64,000 nucleotides of DNA from Candidatus Methylopumilus universalis (GCA_945883335.1 CAMCXI010000001.1:1-64000), one strand, 5' to 3'; positions 28,346-36,424 are shown, numbered from the stretch's first letter. Made by a program: numbers and translations. The notes: generated from the sequence alone by a model not told the origin.

Positions 28346-28990
28346 TTAGCTAATAAAAGTATCTTCTAAAAACTTTACTCTGCCAGTAGATAAATCGTAA
28401 ATACCACCAATAATGCCCAATTCATGCTTTTCTAGCATCTCATCAATAATGTCGCTTAAGCGCACAATGGTATCAATTTGATAGCGCACATTTAGCTCAT
28501 TGATTTTTTCAACAAAATCTGGATTTTTAGAGCAACGCTCTTCAGGATTGGAAACGGATTTTTCATAACGGATTGATGGTTTTATCAAGTTAATAATTTC
28601 GCCAATATGCCCATCTTTAAAGTCATCACAAGCGGCCTTTACCGCGCCACAACCAGTATGTCCCATTACCACAATCAACTTGCTACCTAAATATTTCGAG
28701 CTGAACTCTAACGAACCAATGGCTTTATCAGAGGCAATATTGCCTGCTAAGCGCACACTAAACACATCCCCTAAAGCTTGGTCAAACAACAACTCGGTTG
28801 GCGCGCGAGAATCGCTGCAACTTAACACCGCCGCAAAAGGATGTTGTTTATCTTTGGTAATTTTGACTAGACTTTGAAAGTCTTTATCACTTTGATAGTT
28901 ATTAACAAAGCGCATATTACCCTCTACTAAAATATCCAGCGCCTCTTTAGGTGTGATTTTGTCGCGATTTAATAACGGGTGTGTATACAT
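28346..28990 (-). CDS. Beta-class carbonic anhydrase
   Basis: Interconverts CO2 and bicarbonate. The 214-residue protein has the beta-class zinc site Cys58, His111 and Cys114 (VLSCSDSRAP and VVMGHTGCGAVKAA) and the Asp60-Arg62 dyad. No signal peptide is visible, so it is cytoplasmic. It lies 72 nt downstream of a SulP transporter on the same strand. Such pairs (BicA-like transporter plus anhydrase) are associated with inorganic carbon supply, and bicarbonate would feed the carboxylases of central metabolism. AT-rich codon use differs from the neighbouring housekeeping genes. Confidence 0.93.
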   Translation of the reverse strand: MYTHPLLNRDKITPKEALDILVEGNMRFVNNYQSDKDFQSLVKITKDKQHPFAAVLSCSDSRAPTELLFDQALGDVFSVRLAGNIASDKAIGSLEFSSKYLGSKLIVVMGHTGCGAVKAACDDFKDGHIGEIINLIKPSIRYEKSVSNPEERCSKNPDFVEKINELNVRYQIDTIVRLSDIIDEMLEKHELGIIGGIYDLSTGRVKFLEDTFIS

Positions 28991-29062
28991 AAAATTAACC
29001 TCTACAAAAATTTAAAAAACATTCAATTTAATTAATTAATAATACTTTGGACTTAAAATTCA

Positions 29063-30616
29063 CTAGGATGCTGGTGGCACAAACCCAATGGTTTCTACAT
29101 CGATATTCCTTAATTTTGCATGCAATTGATAGTCACGAATAAATTCCGCTACATCGTAAGCAATGGATTTTGATTGGCTACAATCAATAACAACTTTAGA
29201 GTTGCTTGGAATCGCCTCTAATGCCGAAATGATGCTGGCTTTATTAAAAAACGATACCTCTTCTGCTAAGACTAGATGATGTAGCGATACTCCATCGGTC
29301 AAGGTGTGGTTATCTTTCATGGAGTAAGAGTTGCGATAACTGTGATACAGCGTAAAAAACACACCAATCACCATACCAATTGCAATACCTGTAAGCAAAT
29401 CGGTAAATAGCATCACAACTATTGTAGTAATAAAGGGCACAAATTGCTCCCAACCCAATGCATACATTTTTTTAAATAATGAAGGTGCCGCTAGTTTATA
29501 CCCCACCATAATGAGAACAGCCGCTAAGCTTGCTAATGGAATCATATTAAGTAAACTCGAAATGGTTATCACACTAATGAGCAAGAAAAAACCATGCATA
29601 ATAGTAGACAATTTAGTTTTTGCGCCAAATGAAATATTAGCAGTGCTACGAACTACCACTTGCGTCACTGGCAAGCCACCAATTAGACCCGAAACTACAT
29701 TGCCCAAGCCTTGTGCTTTTAATTCGCGATTGGTTGGCGTTACACGCTTGTAGGGATCTAACTTATCGGTTGCTTCTGCACACAGGAGTGTCTCAAGGCT
29801 GGCAACAATTGCCATCACTACTGCCACTTTGTACACTTCAATATTGGTTAATTGCGAAAAATCGGGAAAACTAAACTGGCTAAAAAACGCCGAAACGCTT
29901 GTGGCCACTGGTAGCATGACAATTTGATCTGGGCTAAGCGTGAATTCAAGAATGCGGTTTTGGAACAGATAGGTAAACAGAATACCCAACAAAACCACCA
30001 CAATTGGACCTTGCAACAACTGAAAAATACGGTGTTTTTTTGATAGCACTTTGTCCCACAATACCAACAACGCGAGCGATATAGCAGATATTAATAAAGA
30101 ACCTGGAGTTAATAAATCCCATGCTTTCATAATGATAGAAAATGTATTTTCACCATCATTTGTAAAAAATGAATCGGTACCTTCAAACTCAAAGTCGTAG
30201 CCAAGTGCGTGTGGAATTTGCTTCAAAATAATCATAAGGCCAATACCAGTTAGCATGCCTTTAATGACTGAAGTAGGAAAGAAATAGGCAATAAAACCCG
30301 CTTTAAAAAAACCTAAAGCCAATTGGATTAGGCCCGCAATGACTAAAGCTGTTAAAAATGCCTCCCAAGAGCCAAGCGTGCTAATTGCACCAAGCACTAT
30401 AACAGCTAAACCAGCTGCAGGGCCGCTAACACCCAAAGGCGAGCCACTTGCCATACCAACAATAATGCCTCCCACAATACCCGCAATAATCCCCGAAAAC
30501 AGTGGCGCGCCCGAAGCTAGGGCAATACCTAAGCAGAGCGGAAGTGCAACAAAGAATACAACGATACTTGCTGGTAAATCACTTTTAATTTCTTTAAACC
30601 ATTTTTGAATAATCAA
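29063..30616 (-). CDS. SulP-family anion transporter with STAS domain (probable bicarbonate uptake)
   Basis: Membrane transporter of 517 residues. An N-terminal SulP domain with many helices (for example DLPASIVVFFVALPLCLGIA and VSGPAAGLAVIVLGAI) is followed by a short cytoplasmic STAS domain at about residues 430-510 (VVIDCSQSKSIAYDVAEFI). SulP members carry sulfate, bicarbonate or other anions. The adjacent beta-carbonic anhydrase favours bicarbonate, by analogy with cyanobacterial BicA, but sulfate is not excluded. It sits between two small exported protein genes (upstream, 103-nt gap) and the anhydrase (downstream). Confidence 0.88.
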   Translation of the reverse strand: MIIQKWFKEIKSDLPASIVVFFVALPLCLGIALASGAPLFSGIIAGIVGGIIVGMASGSPLGVSGPAAGLAVIVLGAISTLGSWEAFLTALVIAGLIQLALGFFKAGFIAYFFPTSVIKGMLTGIGLMIILKQIPHALGYDFEFEGTDSFFTNDGENTFSIIMKAWDLLTPGSLLISAISLALLVLWDKVLSKKHRIFQLLQGPIVVVLLGILFTYLFQNRILEFTLSPDQIVMLPVATSVSAFFSQFSFPDFSQLTNIEVYKVAVVMAIVASLETLLCAEATDKLDPYKRVTPTNRELKAQGLGNVVSGLIGGLPVTQVVVRSTANISFGAKTKLSTIMHGFFLLISVITISSLLNMIPLASLAAVLIMVGYKLAAPSLFKKMYALGWEQFVPFITTIVVMLFTDLLTGIAIGMVIGVFFTLYHSYRNSYSMKDNHTLTDGVSLHHLVLAEEVSFFNKASIISALEAIPSNSKVVIDCSQSKSIAYDVAEFIRDYQLHAKLRNIDVETIGFVPPAS

Positions 30617-30719
30617 TCTACTGCCCCTAATTTAACTACAGTTACAATCTAGTGTAACAAAAAAATAATATGTCATTTTTATGACAATGGCCATTTTATA
30701 AATAACTATTTAAATTTAT

Positions 30720-31016
30720 TTAATCGGTGCTTTTTTCCATGTATGGGCGTTGTCCCAGCATTCGAATGCGCAATTGAGTATATTTGCTTGGGCCAGCTTT
30801 TTGTTCAACCGCCTCTTCTTTAACCAAGGTTGCCGCTTCAAAATTTTCGGCTTTATTAGCAGTGGATTCGACTGGCGCTTCTTGATACGGCCGTTTTGAT
30901 AAATTTTGGTTAATGACATTATTGGCTTTATCATCTCCAGCCTGAACAAGACCTGTTGTTATCACCGCTGTCATCAACAGTGCCACTACCAATCCCATAA
31001 GACTTTTGCTTTTCAT
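30720..31016 (-). CDS. Small exported protein with two RPY motifs, paralogue 2
   Basis: About 98 residues from ATG at 31016, the third of three consecutive ATGs, chosen because GAGGA then has a 7-nt spacing. A signal peptide (MGLVVALLMTAVITTGLVQA) leads to a mature part of about 72 residues. This contains NVINQNLSKRPY near its start and RMLGQRPYMEK near its end, with ENFEAATLVKEEAVEQ between. No known family is recognised. It aligns over its whole mature length with the product of the next upstream gene. It lies in the same direction as, and just upstream of, the SulP transporter. No cysteines, so probably a soluble periplasmic or secreted protein. Confidence 0.7.
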   Translation of the reverse strand: MKSKSLMGLVVALLMTAVITTGLVQAGDDKANNVINQNLSKRPYQEAPVESTANKAENFEAATLVKEEAVEQKAGPSKYTQLRIRMLGQRPYMEKSTD

Positions 31017-31062
31017 CATCATTTCCTCAATTTAACTTTTATTAAATCTAATTCCTACCAAA

Positions 31063-31337
31063 CTAATACGGGCGTTTCGATAATTGGTTCATACGTTGTA
31101 CTTGAACATTTTTATTCAAAGCACTTTCGTTTTCTTCAATTTCATCAAGAATCAGTGTCGCTCCTTCAAACTCATTGTTTTTTCATAAGCGCCGTCTGCA
31201 AGTGGTTGCGCGTAGGGGCGTTTAGACATAAAATTTTGGTTGTGTACATTCTTTGTATAAGTATCTTCTGCAAATGCAGCACCCGAAACCAATAATGCGA
31301 CTGTAGAAAGAATCACTGCTAAATTTAAACTTTTCAT
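31063..31337 (-). pseudogene. Small exported protein with two RPY motifs, paralogue 1, apparent frameshift
   Basis: From ATG at 31337 (GGAGA 8 nt upstream) the intact frame encodes 61 residues to a stop at 31152: signal peptide ending GAAFA, then NVHNQNFMSKRPY. The A6 run opposite T 31178-31183 is where the frame breaks. With one extra A the frame continues as NEFEGATLILDEIEENES to RMNQLSKRPY and stops at 31063. That continuation matches the C-terminal half of paralogue 2 (FExATL, E-rich, RM...RPY), so the full-length protein would be about 91 residues. It is either a recent frameshift, a phase-variable run or an assembly error. First gene of the leftward RPY-SulP-anhydrase cluster. Confidence 0.65.
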
Positions 31338-31429
31338 TTTTTTACTCTCCAAAGATATTAGTTGTATTTCGAATTGTTTAATTGTTATCCAGATTTAATG
31401 AATTATGCCCGTGACCCGGCAAGTAAAAA

Positions 31430-31470
31430 TCTACCATTATAGGTAGAACGGTATATACTATTCAGTATAT
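31430..31470. promoter_or_regulatory. Two adjacent dyads in the RPY1/LuxR divergent promoter region
   Basis: TCTACC (31430-31435) and GGTAGA (31442-31447) are inverted repeats around ATTATA. ATATACT (31453-31459) and AGTATAT (31464-31470) are inverted repeats around ATTC and overlap the LuxR-gene ATG. One half of the first dyad reads TACCTAT on the minus strand, which fits the TACYYMT heptamer bound by NarL-type regulators. They are candidate operators for the LuxR-type protein encoded here, controlling itself and the RPY cluster. Confidence 0.4.
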
Positions 31471-32241
31471 GCCAAACGAAATTGATCTTCAAGCAGCTAA
31501 TCAAATAACGCAGCCTACAAGTGCGCGTGCGTTAAGAGAGAGCCTAAAACATACGCAATCCAGTGATTCCCACTTGCGGCTTTACCTAAACCTTGGCCAG
31601 CAGTTTTTTGAGCATGGCTGGGGTATTGCGGCTTCCACCACCTTATTGCAATCCCTTTGCACACTGCTATCAGCCCAGCATGCTTTGCTGGCTATCGAAA
31701 ACTCTGGAAAATTAGTTGTTTATAATCAAGTAGGTCAAACACTGCCTATTGGAACCCGAATCCCCATGATGGGCATATTGGCGTTGATGCTTAAAAATCC
31801 AGTGCTTTTGCCCTATATGAAAATAAAAATGCTCAGCTATGGACGCATGGCGATAACAGGCACCACGATTGCCTGATTCCGATTGCCTTAGGGCAGCATG
31901 GCAAGGGAGTAATAGCGCTTTCTGGCAAAACACTCACACTAACACCAGCCGAAATTCAGACTTTACAAGCGCTTGCAGGCCTAATAGGATTAGCCATATC
32001 GCAACATCAAGGGCCTGTCCGTAGCGAAGTTGACCAAACAATTTTAGAGGCGCTAACCCCTAGAGAACGTGAAATATTTGCACTTTTACCTTCTGGCTTA
32101 AGTAATAATGGACTTGGCGCCAAATTAGGTATTGCGCCTGGTACAGCTAAAATTCATGTTGAGCGTGTTTTAAATAAACTTGGGGTAAAAGATAGAACGC
32201 AAGCCGCTGTTAAAGCGGTTGAGCTTGGTTATAAGTCGTAA
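31469..32241 (+). pseudogene. GAF-like/LuxR-type HTH regulator, apparent frameshift
   Basis: Frame 1 runs from ATG at 31469 to a stop at 31876 (135 residues; GAF-like start, SAQHALLAIENSGKLVVYNQ). The coding signal then continues in the next frame from about 31797: KSSAFALYENKNAQLWTHGD, HHDCLIPIALGQHGKGVIAL, and finally a LuxR/NarL HTH (LTPREREIFALLPSGLS, LGAKLGIAPGTAKIHVERVL) to TAA at 32239. One extra A in the A5 run 31793-31797 would join them into a protein of about 257 residues. No receiver domain is present. It is 9 nt upstream of the hybrid kinase gene. No Shine-Dalgarno is seen at the start. Confidence 0.72.
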
Positions 32242-32250
32242 TTTGTATTA

Positions 32251-34215
32251 ATGAAAAACACTCTAGCACCATTCGCTAAATTATTCTTTCAACCGCTAGC
32301 AAGTATTGCCCGAGCTTGGCAAGACTTGCCATTGGGATTAAAAGGCGTATGTGTCATCACCCTACCTTTACTGGTCTTATTGGCATCGCTTGGATCTATA
32401 TATATTAGAGAGCAAGAATCGACCCAGCTAGAAAATAAATTAAGGCTTGCCTTGCAAAACCAGCGTGATATTCAAGAAGTACATACCATGCTAATTGAAG
32501 CCTCAACGGGTGTTAGAGATAATTTGCTTACTGGTGATAAGCATTTTCTGGATATATTTTTTCAAGTTGAAAGTAAATTACCTGCCGTTCTAAATGCTTT
32601 AGAAATTCAGTTAGATAACGAGGGACAAAAAAAGCGCCTTGCTGTCATCAATCCACTTGTTGAACAAAATCTACACGACTTAAGAATTTTAACCGAGTAT
32701 AAATCCAATATTGCTTCTGATGACTTAATCGCAAAATTCAAATCACAAGTAAATACACTAAACAAACTTAGAAAGGAAATTGAGCGCCTGAATTTAGAGG
32801 AGGCTATATTAGTAGCAAAAGATCAGCAAGAGGTTATGGAACAGCGTCAGCGCCATATTACCGTCACACTAATTGCGGCGGTATCTGGCATTATTGGCTC
32901 CTTAGTAGCGGTTTGGGTTTTCTCTCGTACAATTGTAAAACGGGTGCGCTTATTAAGAGATTCAGCCGCCCATTTAGCCAAGGCAGAGAAACTAGACTTG
33001 CCTTCAAGCAGTAAAGATGAACTTGGGCAATTATCGGATGAGCTAGATCATGCCTCACAATTGCTAGCTAAAAATATTAGTGATTCTATTCAAGCAAAAA
33101 AAGTGGCAGAAGAGGCCAGCGCCTCAAAAAGCATGTTTTTATCGCGCACCAGCCATGAACTTAGAACACCATTAAACGCCATTTTAGGATTTGCACAATT
33201 ATTAGAGCAAGATTTATCGCAAGGCAAACAACGCGATAACGTTTCATTAATTTTGGGTGCAGGCCAGCATTTGCTTAAATTAATTAACGAAGTATTAGAA
33301 ATTACCAGAATCGAATCGGGTGAAATATCACTAGAATTTACTTCTGTTGCAGTAAACACCTTGCTTGAAGAAGCCAAACAGTACATTGCACCCATTGGTA
33401 AAATTAACGGCATTGAAATTAAAACCAACATTGCGCCCCATTTATGGGTCAGTGCTAATCGGCAAAAGTTGTTTCAGGTGGTGCTTAATTTACTTTCAAA
33501 TGCCATTAAATATGGGCCTGCGAATGCGCCAATACAGCTCAGTGCCTACAGCTATAATGGCAAAGTTATTATTGAAGTGCAAGATGAAGGCGCCGGTATT
33601 CCTGACCAATTAAAAGGGCGCTTATTTACCCCGTTTGATCGACTTGGCGCAGAACAAACAAAAGTAGAAGGGACTGGCCTTGGCTTAGCGTTGTCAAAAC
33701 AAATCATGCTGGCCATGAATGGCAGTATTCATGTTGCAAATGATAAAAGCTTATTTTGGATAGAGCTCAGTGTAGCTGAGCCTGATACTGAATTAGGCGA
33801 TTTAACACAAGCAACGCCCAACAAAAAATTTACCTCCTTAAATAACAAACATTCCATTTTGTATGTAGAAGATAATATTAGTAATCGTGCCTTGGTAGAG
33901 GCCATTATTCATCGCCAGCATGATTTACGAGTTCATTGTGTGACTACCATTAAAGACGCCAAGCAATATCTAAACGAAGTCACGCCTTCATTATTATTAA
34001 TTGATTTAAATTTGCTAGATGGTTTTGGTGAAAGCTTGGTCTTCTACGTCAAAACAGCCGCCAAGTATCAACATATACCCATTTTGATTTTAAGCGCCGA
34101 TGCTTTGCCCGAAACAATATCACGTCTGCAAGCGGTTGGTGCAGACGAATACGTGACCAAACCGTTAGATGTGGCGGCATTTAGCAAAAAAATTAGAGAA
34201 CTGATTGAGGCATAA
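32251..34215 (+). CDS. Hybrid sensor histidine kinase with CHASE3-like sensor, HAMP and receiver domains
   Basis: Membrane sensor kinase of 654 residues. Two transmembrane helices at about 31-50 and 203-224 flank a periplasmic helical domain resembling CHASE3 (EASTGVRDNLLTGDKHFLD). A HAMP linker follows, then HisKA with the phospho-acceptor His in SRTSHELRTPLNAILGFAQL, HATPase with N and G boxes (LNLLSNAIKYGP; GTGLGLALSKQ), and a C-terminal receiver domain (phospho-acceptor Asp in LLLIDLNLLDG, Lys in YVTKPLD). No Hpt domain is present. It lies between the LuxR-type gene and a lone receiver gene 3 nt downstream, so the three probably form one signalling unit. Signal unknown. Confidence 0.9.
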   Translation: MKNTLAPFAKLFFQPLASIARAWQDLPLGLKGVCVITLPLLVLLASLGSIYIREQESTQLENKLRLALQNQRDIQEVHTMLIEASTGVRDNLLTGDKHFLDIFFQVESKLPAVLNALEIQLDNEGQKKRLAVINPLVEQNLHDLRILTEYKSNIASDDLIAKFKSQVNTLNKLRKEIERLNLEEAILVAKDQQEVMEQRQRHITVTLIAAVSGIIGSLVAVWVFSRTIVKRVRLLRDSAAHLAKAEKLDLPSSSKDELGQLSDELDHASQLLAKNISDSIQAKKVAEEASASKSMFLSRTSHELRTPLNAILGFAQLLEQDLSQGKQRDNVSLILGAGQHLLKLINEVLEITRIESGEISLEFTSVAVNTLLEEAKQYIAPIGKINGIEIKTNIAPHLWVSANRQKLFQVVLNLLSNAIKYGPANAPIQLSAYSYNGKVIIEVQDEGAGIPDQLKGRLFTPFDRLGAEQTKVEGTGLGLALSKQIMLAMNGSIHVANDKSLFWIELSVAEPDTELGDLTQATPNKKFTSLNNKHSILYVEDNISNRALVEAIIHRQHDLRVHCVTTIKDAKQYLNEVTPSLLLIDLNLLDGFGESLVFYVKTAAKYQHIPILILSADALPETISRLQAVGADEYVTKPLDVAAFSKKIRELIEA

Positions 34216-34218
34216 AAC

Positions 34219-34683
34219 ATGAATGAAGCCGATATATTAAAGGCCAAAATTTTAGTGATTGACGATGCGGAAGCCAACTTAAGGCTGTTAGAAGATTTAC
34301 TCGCCAGAGAGGGTTTTCATCAAGTCATTAGCACCGCTGACTCTACTCGCGCGATGGATTTATTTAACGCATTTGAGCCTGATTTGATTTTGTTGGATTT
34401 AATGATGCCAGCACTGGATGGTTACGCATTACTAGAAATGCTATCGCGCCATATTCCTGAGGATGAATACTTACCTGTGTTAGTGCTAACGGCCGACGCA
34501 ACCATTGCCGCCAAAAGAAAAGCCTTGGCATTGGGTGCCAAGGACTTTTTAACCAAGCCATTTGATACGATTGAAGCGATGTTACGGATTTGGAATTTGC
34601 TAGAAACGCGTATTTTGTATCGCCATTTAAAATCGCTAAACAAAACGCTTAAACCTTTTCAACACCCACATCTTCCTTCATAA
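34219..34683 (+). CDS. Single-domain response regulator
   Basis: A 154-residue receiver protein: acidic pocket Asp15-Asp16, phospho-acceptor Asp60 in LILLDLMMPALDG, Thr/Ala switch (VLTADA) and Lys in LTKPFD. After about residue 125 only a short helical tail (LLETRILYRHLKSLNKTLK) follows. That tail resembles the linker of RpfG-type HD-GYP regulators, but no output domain is encoded. It starts 3 nt after the hybrid kinase and is likely a phosphoryl-relay or protein-interaction regulator. Confidence 0.88.
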   Translation: MNEADILKAKILVIDDAEANLRLLEDLLAREGFHQVISTADSTRAMDLFNAFEPDLILLDLMMPALDGYALLEMLSRHIPEDEYLPVLVLTADATIAAKRKALALGAKDFLTKPFDTIEAMLRIWNLLETRILYRHLKSLNKTLKPFQHPHLPS

Positions 34684-34697
34684 CAAATATGTTAAGC

Positions 34698-35669
34698 CTA
34701 ATCTAATTGTGCTAATTGGCTCAAAGGATCGTCGACACTAGCCTTTATTTGTGAGATTCTAACTAAGTATTCAATTGATTGAATGTGTTTATTGTTGAGA
34801 GCTAATACCTTTTTAAGGTGTTCTTCAGCGTTACTATAATCTTTGGTTGCGTATTCAGCAGCAGCTAAATAAAACCATGACTCGGCTGTATTTGGCTCAT
34901 TTTGCACCCACTCTAACGCCACTTTTAATAAAGTAGACCACTCTTGACTTACATAAGGTTGTACCACTTGCATAAAGTAAGGACGTTGCGAAGCTGGCAT
35001 GGCCCAAAATGGTTTTTCATTTTTTACGCCTAACGCTTGCGCTTGCTTGCTGATTAATGCTTGTACCCACTCAACTGGCATAAAGAAATATTGCGCTGCA
35101 TTACCTTTGCTTTTTAAAGTAATAATACCCACCAAGTTACCTGCATCATCAAATGCGCCACCACCACTAGCACCTAATCTGAATGAACTGCTAGCGCGAA
35201 TAATCACACTATCATCCATCGGAAATAGACCTTTTACTGAACCAAATGTGCTTACAGGCGCTTTAGTTTCATTTGGGTAGCTAATGGTAAAGATGGATGT
35301 TTCGTATTGAAGCGCTTTGCTAGCGCCCATTTTTACAAAGGGCACCTCTAAATTTTCAACTGTTAACATGCATAAATCATGATGCCAATCGGCTTTTATC
35401 GCCGTCGCTTTGTGTTGCTCGCCATTGACAATGATAGCAATATTGGTGGCATTGTTAACAACATGGCAATTGGTAATGACTTCATTTTTGGCAATCACAA
35501 CGGCAGAACCCAAACCACTGCTACCATTGGCTAGTTGCACTTTAACACGCAGCACGCTAGCGCTAAGGTCACTGACCGTTTTGTTCGCTGGGTTTGCCAC
35601 CGCAATATTTTCTACGCACAACATTGAAAGGATTATGTAAAATGAAACCAAATAATGTTTTGTCATCAT
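34698..35669 (-). CDS. Exported trypsin-like serine protease with C-terminal TPR helices
   Basis: A 323-residue protein with a signal peptide (about 1-25, ending AVA). The trypsin-like domain has its catalytic triad at His69 (ITNCHVV), Asp98 (WHHDLCML) and Ser168 (GASGGGAF). A TPR-like segment follows at about residues 255-310 (AESWFYLAAAEYATKDYSNAEEHLKKVL). There is no PDZ domain, unlike DegP/DegS. Residues 227-231 read SQRPY, reminiscent of the RPY motif in the small exported proteins nearby; this may be chance. It converges with the kinase/receiver genes. Substrate unknown. Confidence 0.85.
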   Translation of the reverse strand: MMTKHYLVSFYIILSMLCVENIAVANPANKTVSDLSASVLRVKVQLANGSSGLGSAVVIAKNEVITNCHVVNNATNIAIIVNGEQHKATAIKADWHHDLCMLTVENLEVPFVKMGASKALQYETSIFTISYPNETKAPVSTFGSVKGLFPMDDSVIIRASSSFRLGASGGGAFDDAGNLVGIITLKSKGNAAQYFFMPVEWVQALISKQAQALGVKNEKPFWAMPASQRPYFMQVVQPYVSQEWSTLLKVALEWVQNEPNTAESWFYLAAAEYATKDYSNAEEHLKKVLALNNKHIQSIEYLVRISQIKASVDDPLSQLAQLD

Positions 35670-35937
35670 GCTTCCCTATTAGCTACTAAATACTGATAAA
35701 GTTCAGAGAGTTAGTATAAAAAATTCTGCTCTTAGGGTTTAATTAGCAATTAGCGTTCCAACTTATAAAATTACTACCTCAAGTACCCTGCAGACCGCCC
35801 GCAGAGACAACACTGGCGTGCAATATAACTTAATAATTGCTTCACTTTAATAATCATTCCTTGCATTTACGCACGACTTTAGTGCATTAAACCAACTTTT
35901 TTGGTGCATGCTGAATGGGTAGATTACGCCTTAAAAA

Positions 35938-35957
35938 AGCCACTATAATTAGTGGCT
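35938..35957 (-). terminator. Leftward terminator-like hairpin abutting the IS remnant
   Basis: AGCCACT (35938-35944) and AGTGGCT (35951-35957) form a 7-bp stem; read on the minus strand it is followed by six T. No leftward gene is seen between it and gyrB. The rest of the 35670-35956 gap shows nothing else convincing. The last hairpin base is the first base of the IS inverted repeat. Confidence 0.45.
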
Positions 35958-36284
35958 GAATCGACCCGTCAGGGTAGCCAATACAACAGTTACGAATGGC
36001 AGGATTTTTTAAAAGACCACAACCTATGTGCCAGCCAAAGCCGTCGCGGTAATTGCCACGACAACGCGGTTGCAGAGAGTTTCTTTCAACTACTAAAACG
36101 TGAGCGTATTCGTCGAAAAACTTATTTAACGAGAGAATTGGCAAGACAGGATATCTTTGACTACATTGAGATGTTTTACAACCCAAAACGTCGACATGGT
36201 TACAGCAATGACTTATCACCAGTACAATACGAAAGGCAGTATTTCGCGGGGCTCGAAAGTGTCTAACTTAAACGGGTCGATTCA
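35957..36284 (+). mobile_element. Internally deleted IS3-family element (328 bp)
   Basis: The 13-bp perfect terminal inverted repeats TGAATCGACCCGT (35957-35969) and ACGGGTCGATTCA (36272-36284) bound the element. Between them is only the C-terminal ~95 codons of an IS3 OrfB transposase (QGSQYNSYEWQDFLKDHNL, SRRGNCHDNAVAESFFQLLK, YIEMFYNPKRRHGYSNDLSP), ending at 36266. The last catalytic region, including the rve-domain Glu in VAESFF, is retained. OrfA and the first part of OrfB are missing: the left repeat is fused directly to the GSQY codons. No clear target duplication flanks it. It cannot encode its own transposase. Confidence 0.85.
35970..36266 (+). pseudogene. IS3-family transposase OrfB, 3' fragment
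   Basis: In-frame remnant of the integrase-like transposase within the mini-element. It begins at the deletion junction (QGSQYNS) and ends at the natural stop after YFAGLESV. A GTG at 35952 could start translation but would read through the inverted repeat (MAESTR), which is not transposase sequence. Confidence 0.85.
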
Positions 36285-36424
36285 TCGTTCAATTTTTCAT
36301 GCTAAATAAAATTACAAAACGGATTACAATTCTCATGCGCTTGGAATTCTCTGAATGTGCGGGGAATGTAACTGGATTTCCCTATTATTGCTTGAAGATT
36401 GTTAATTTCCATTTTAAAGACTAT

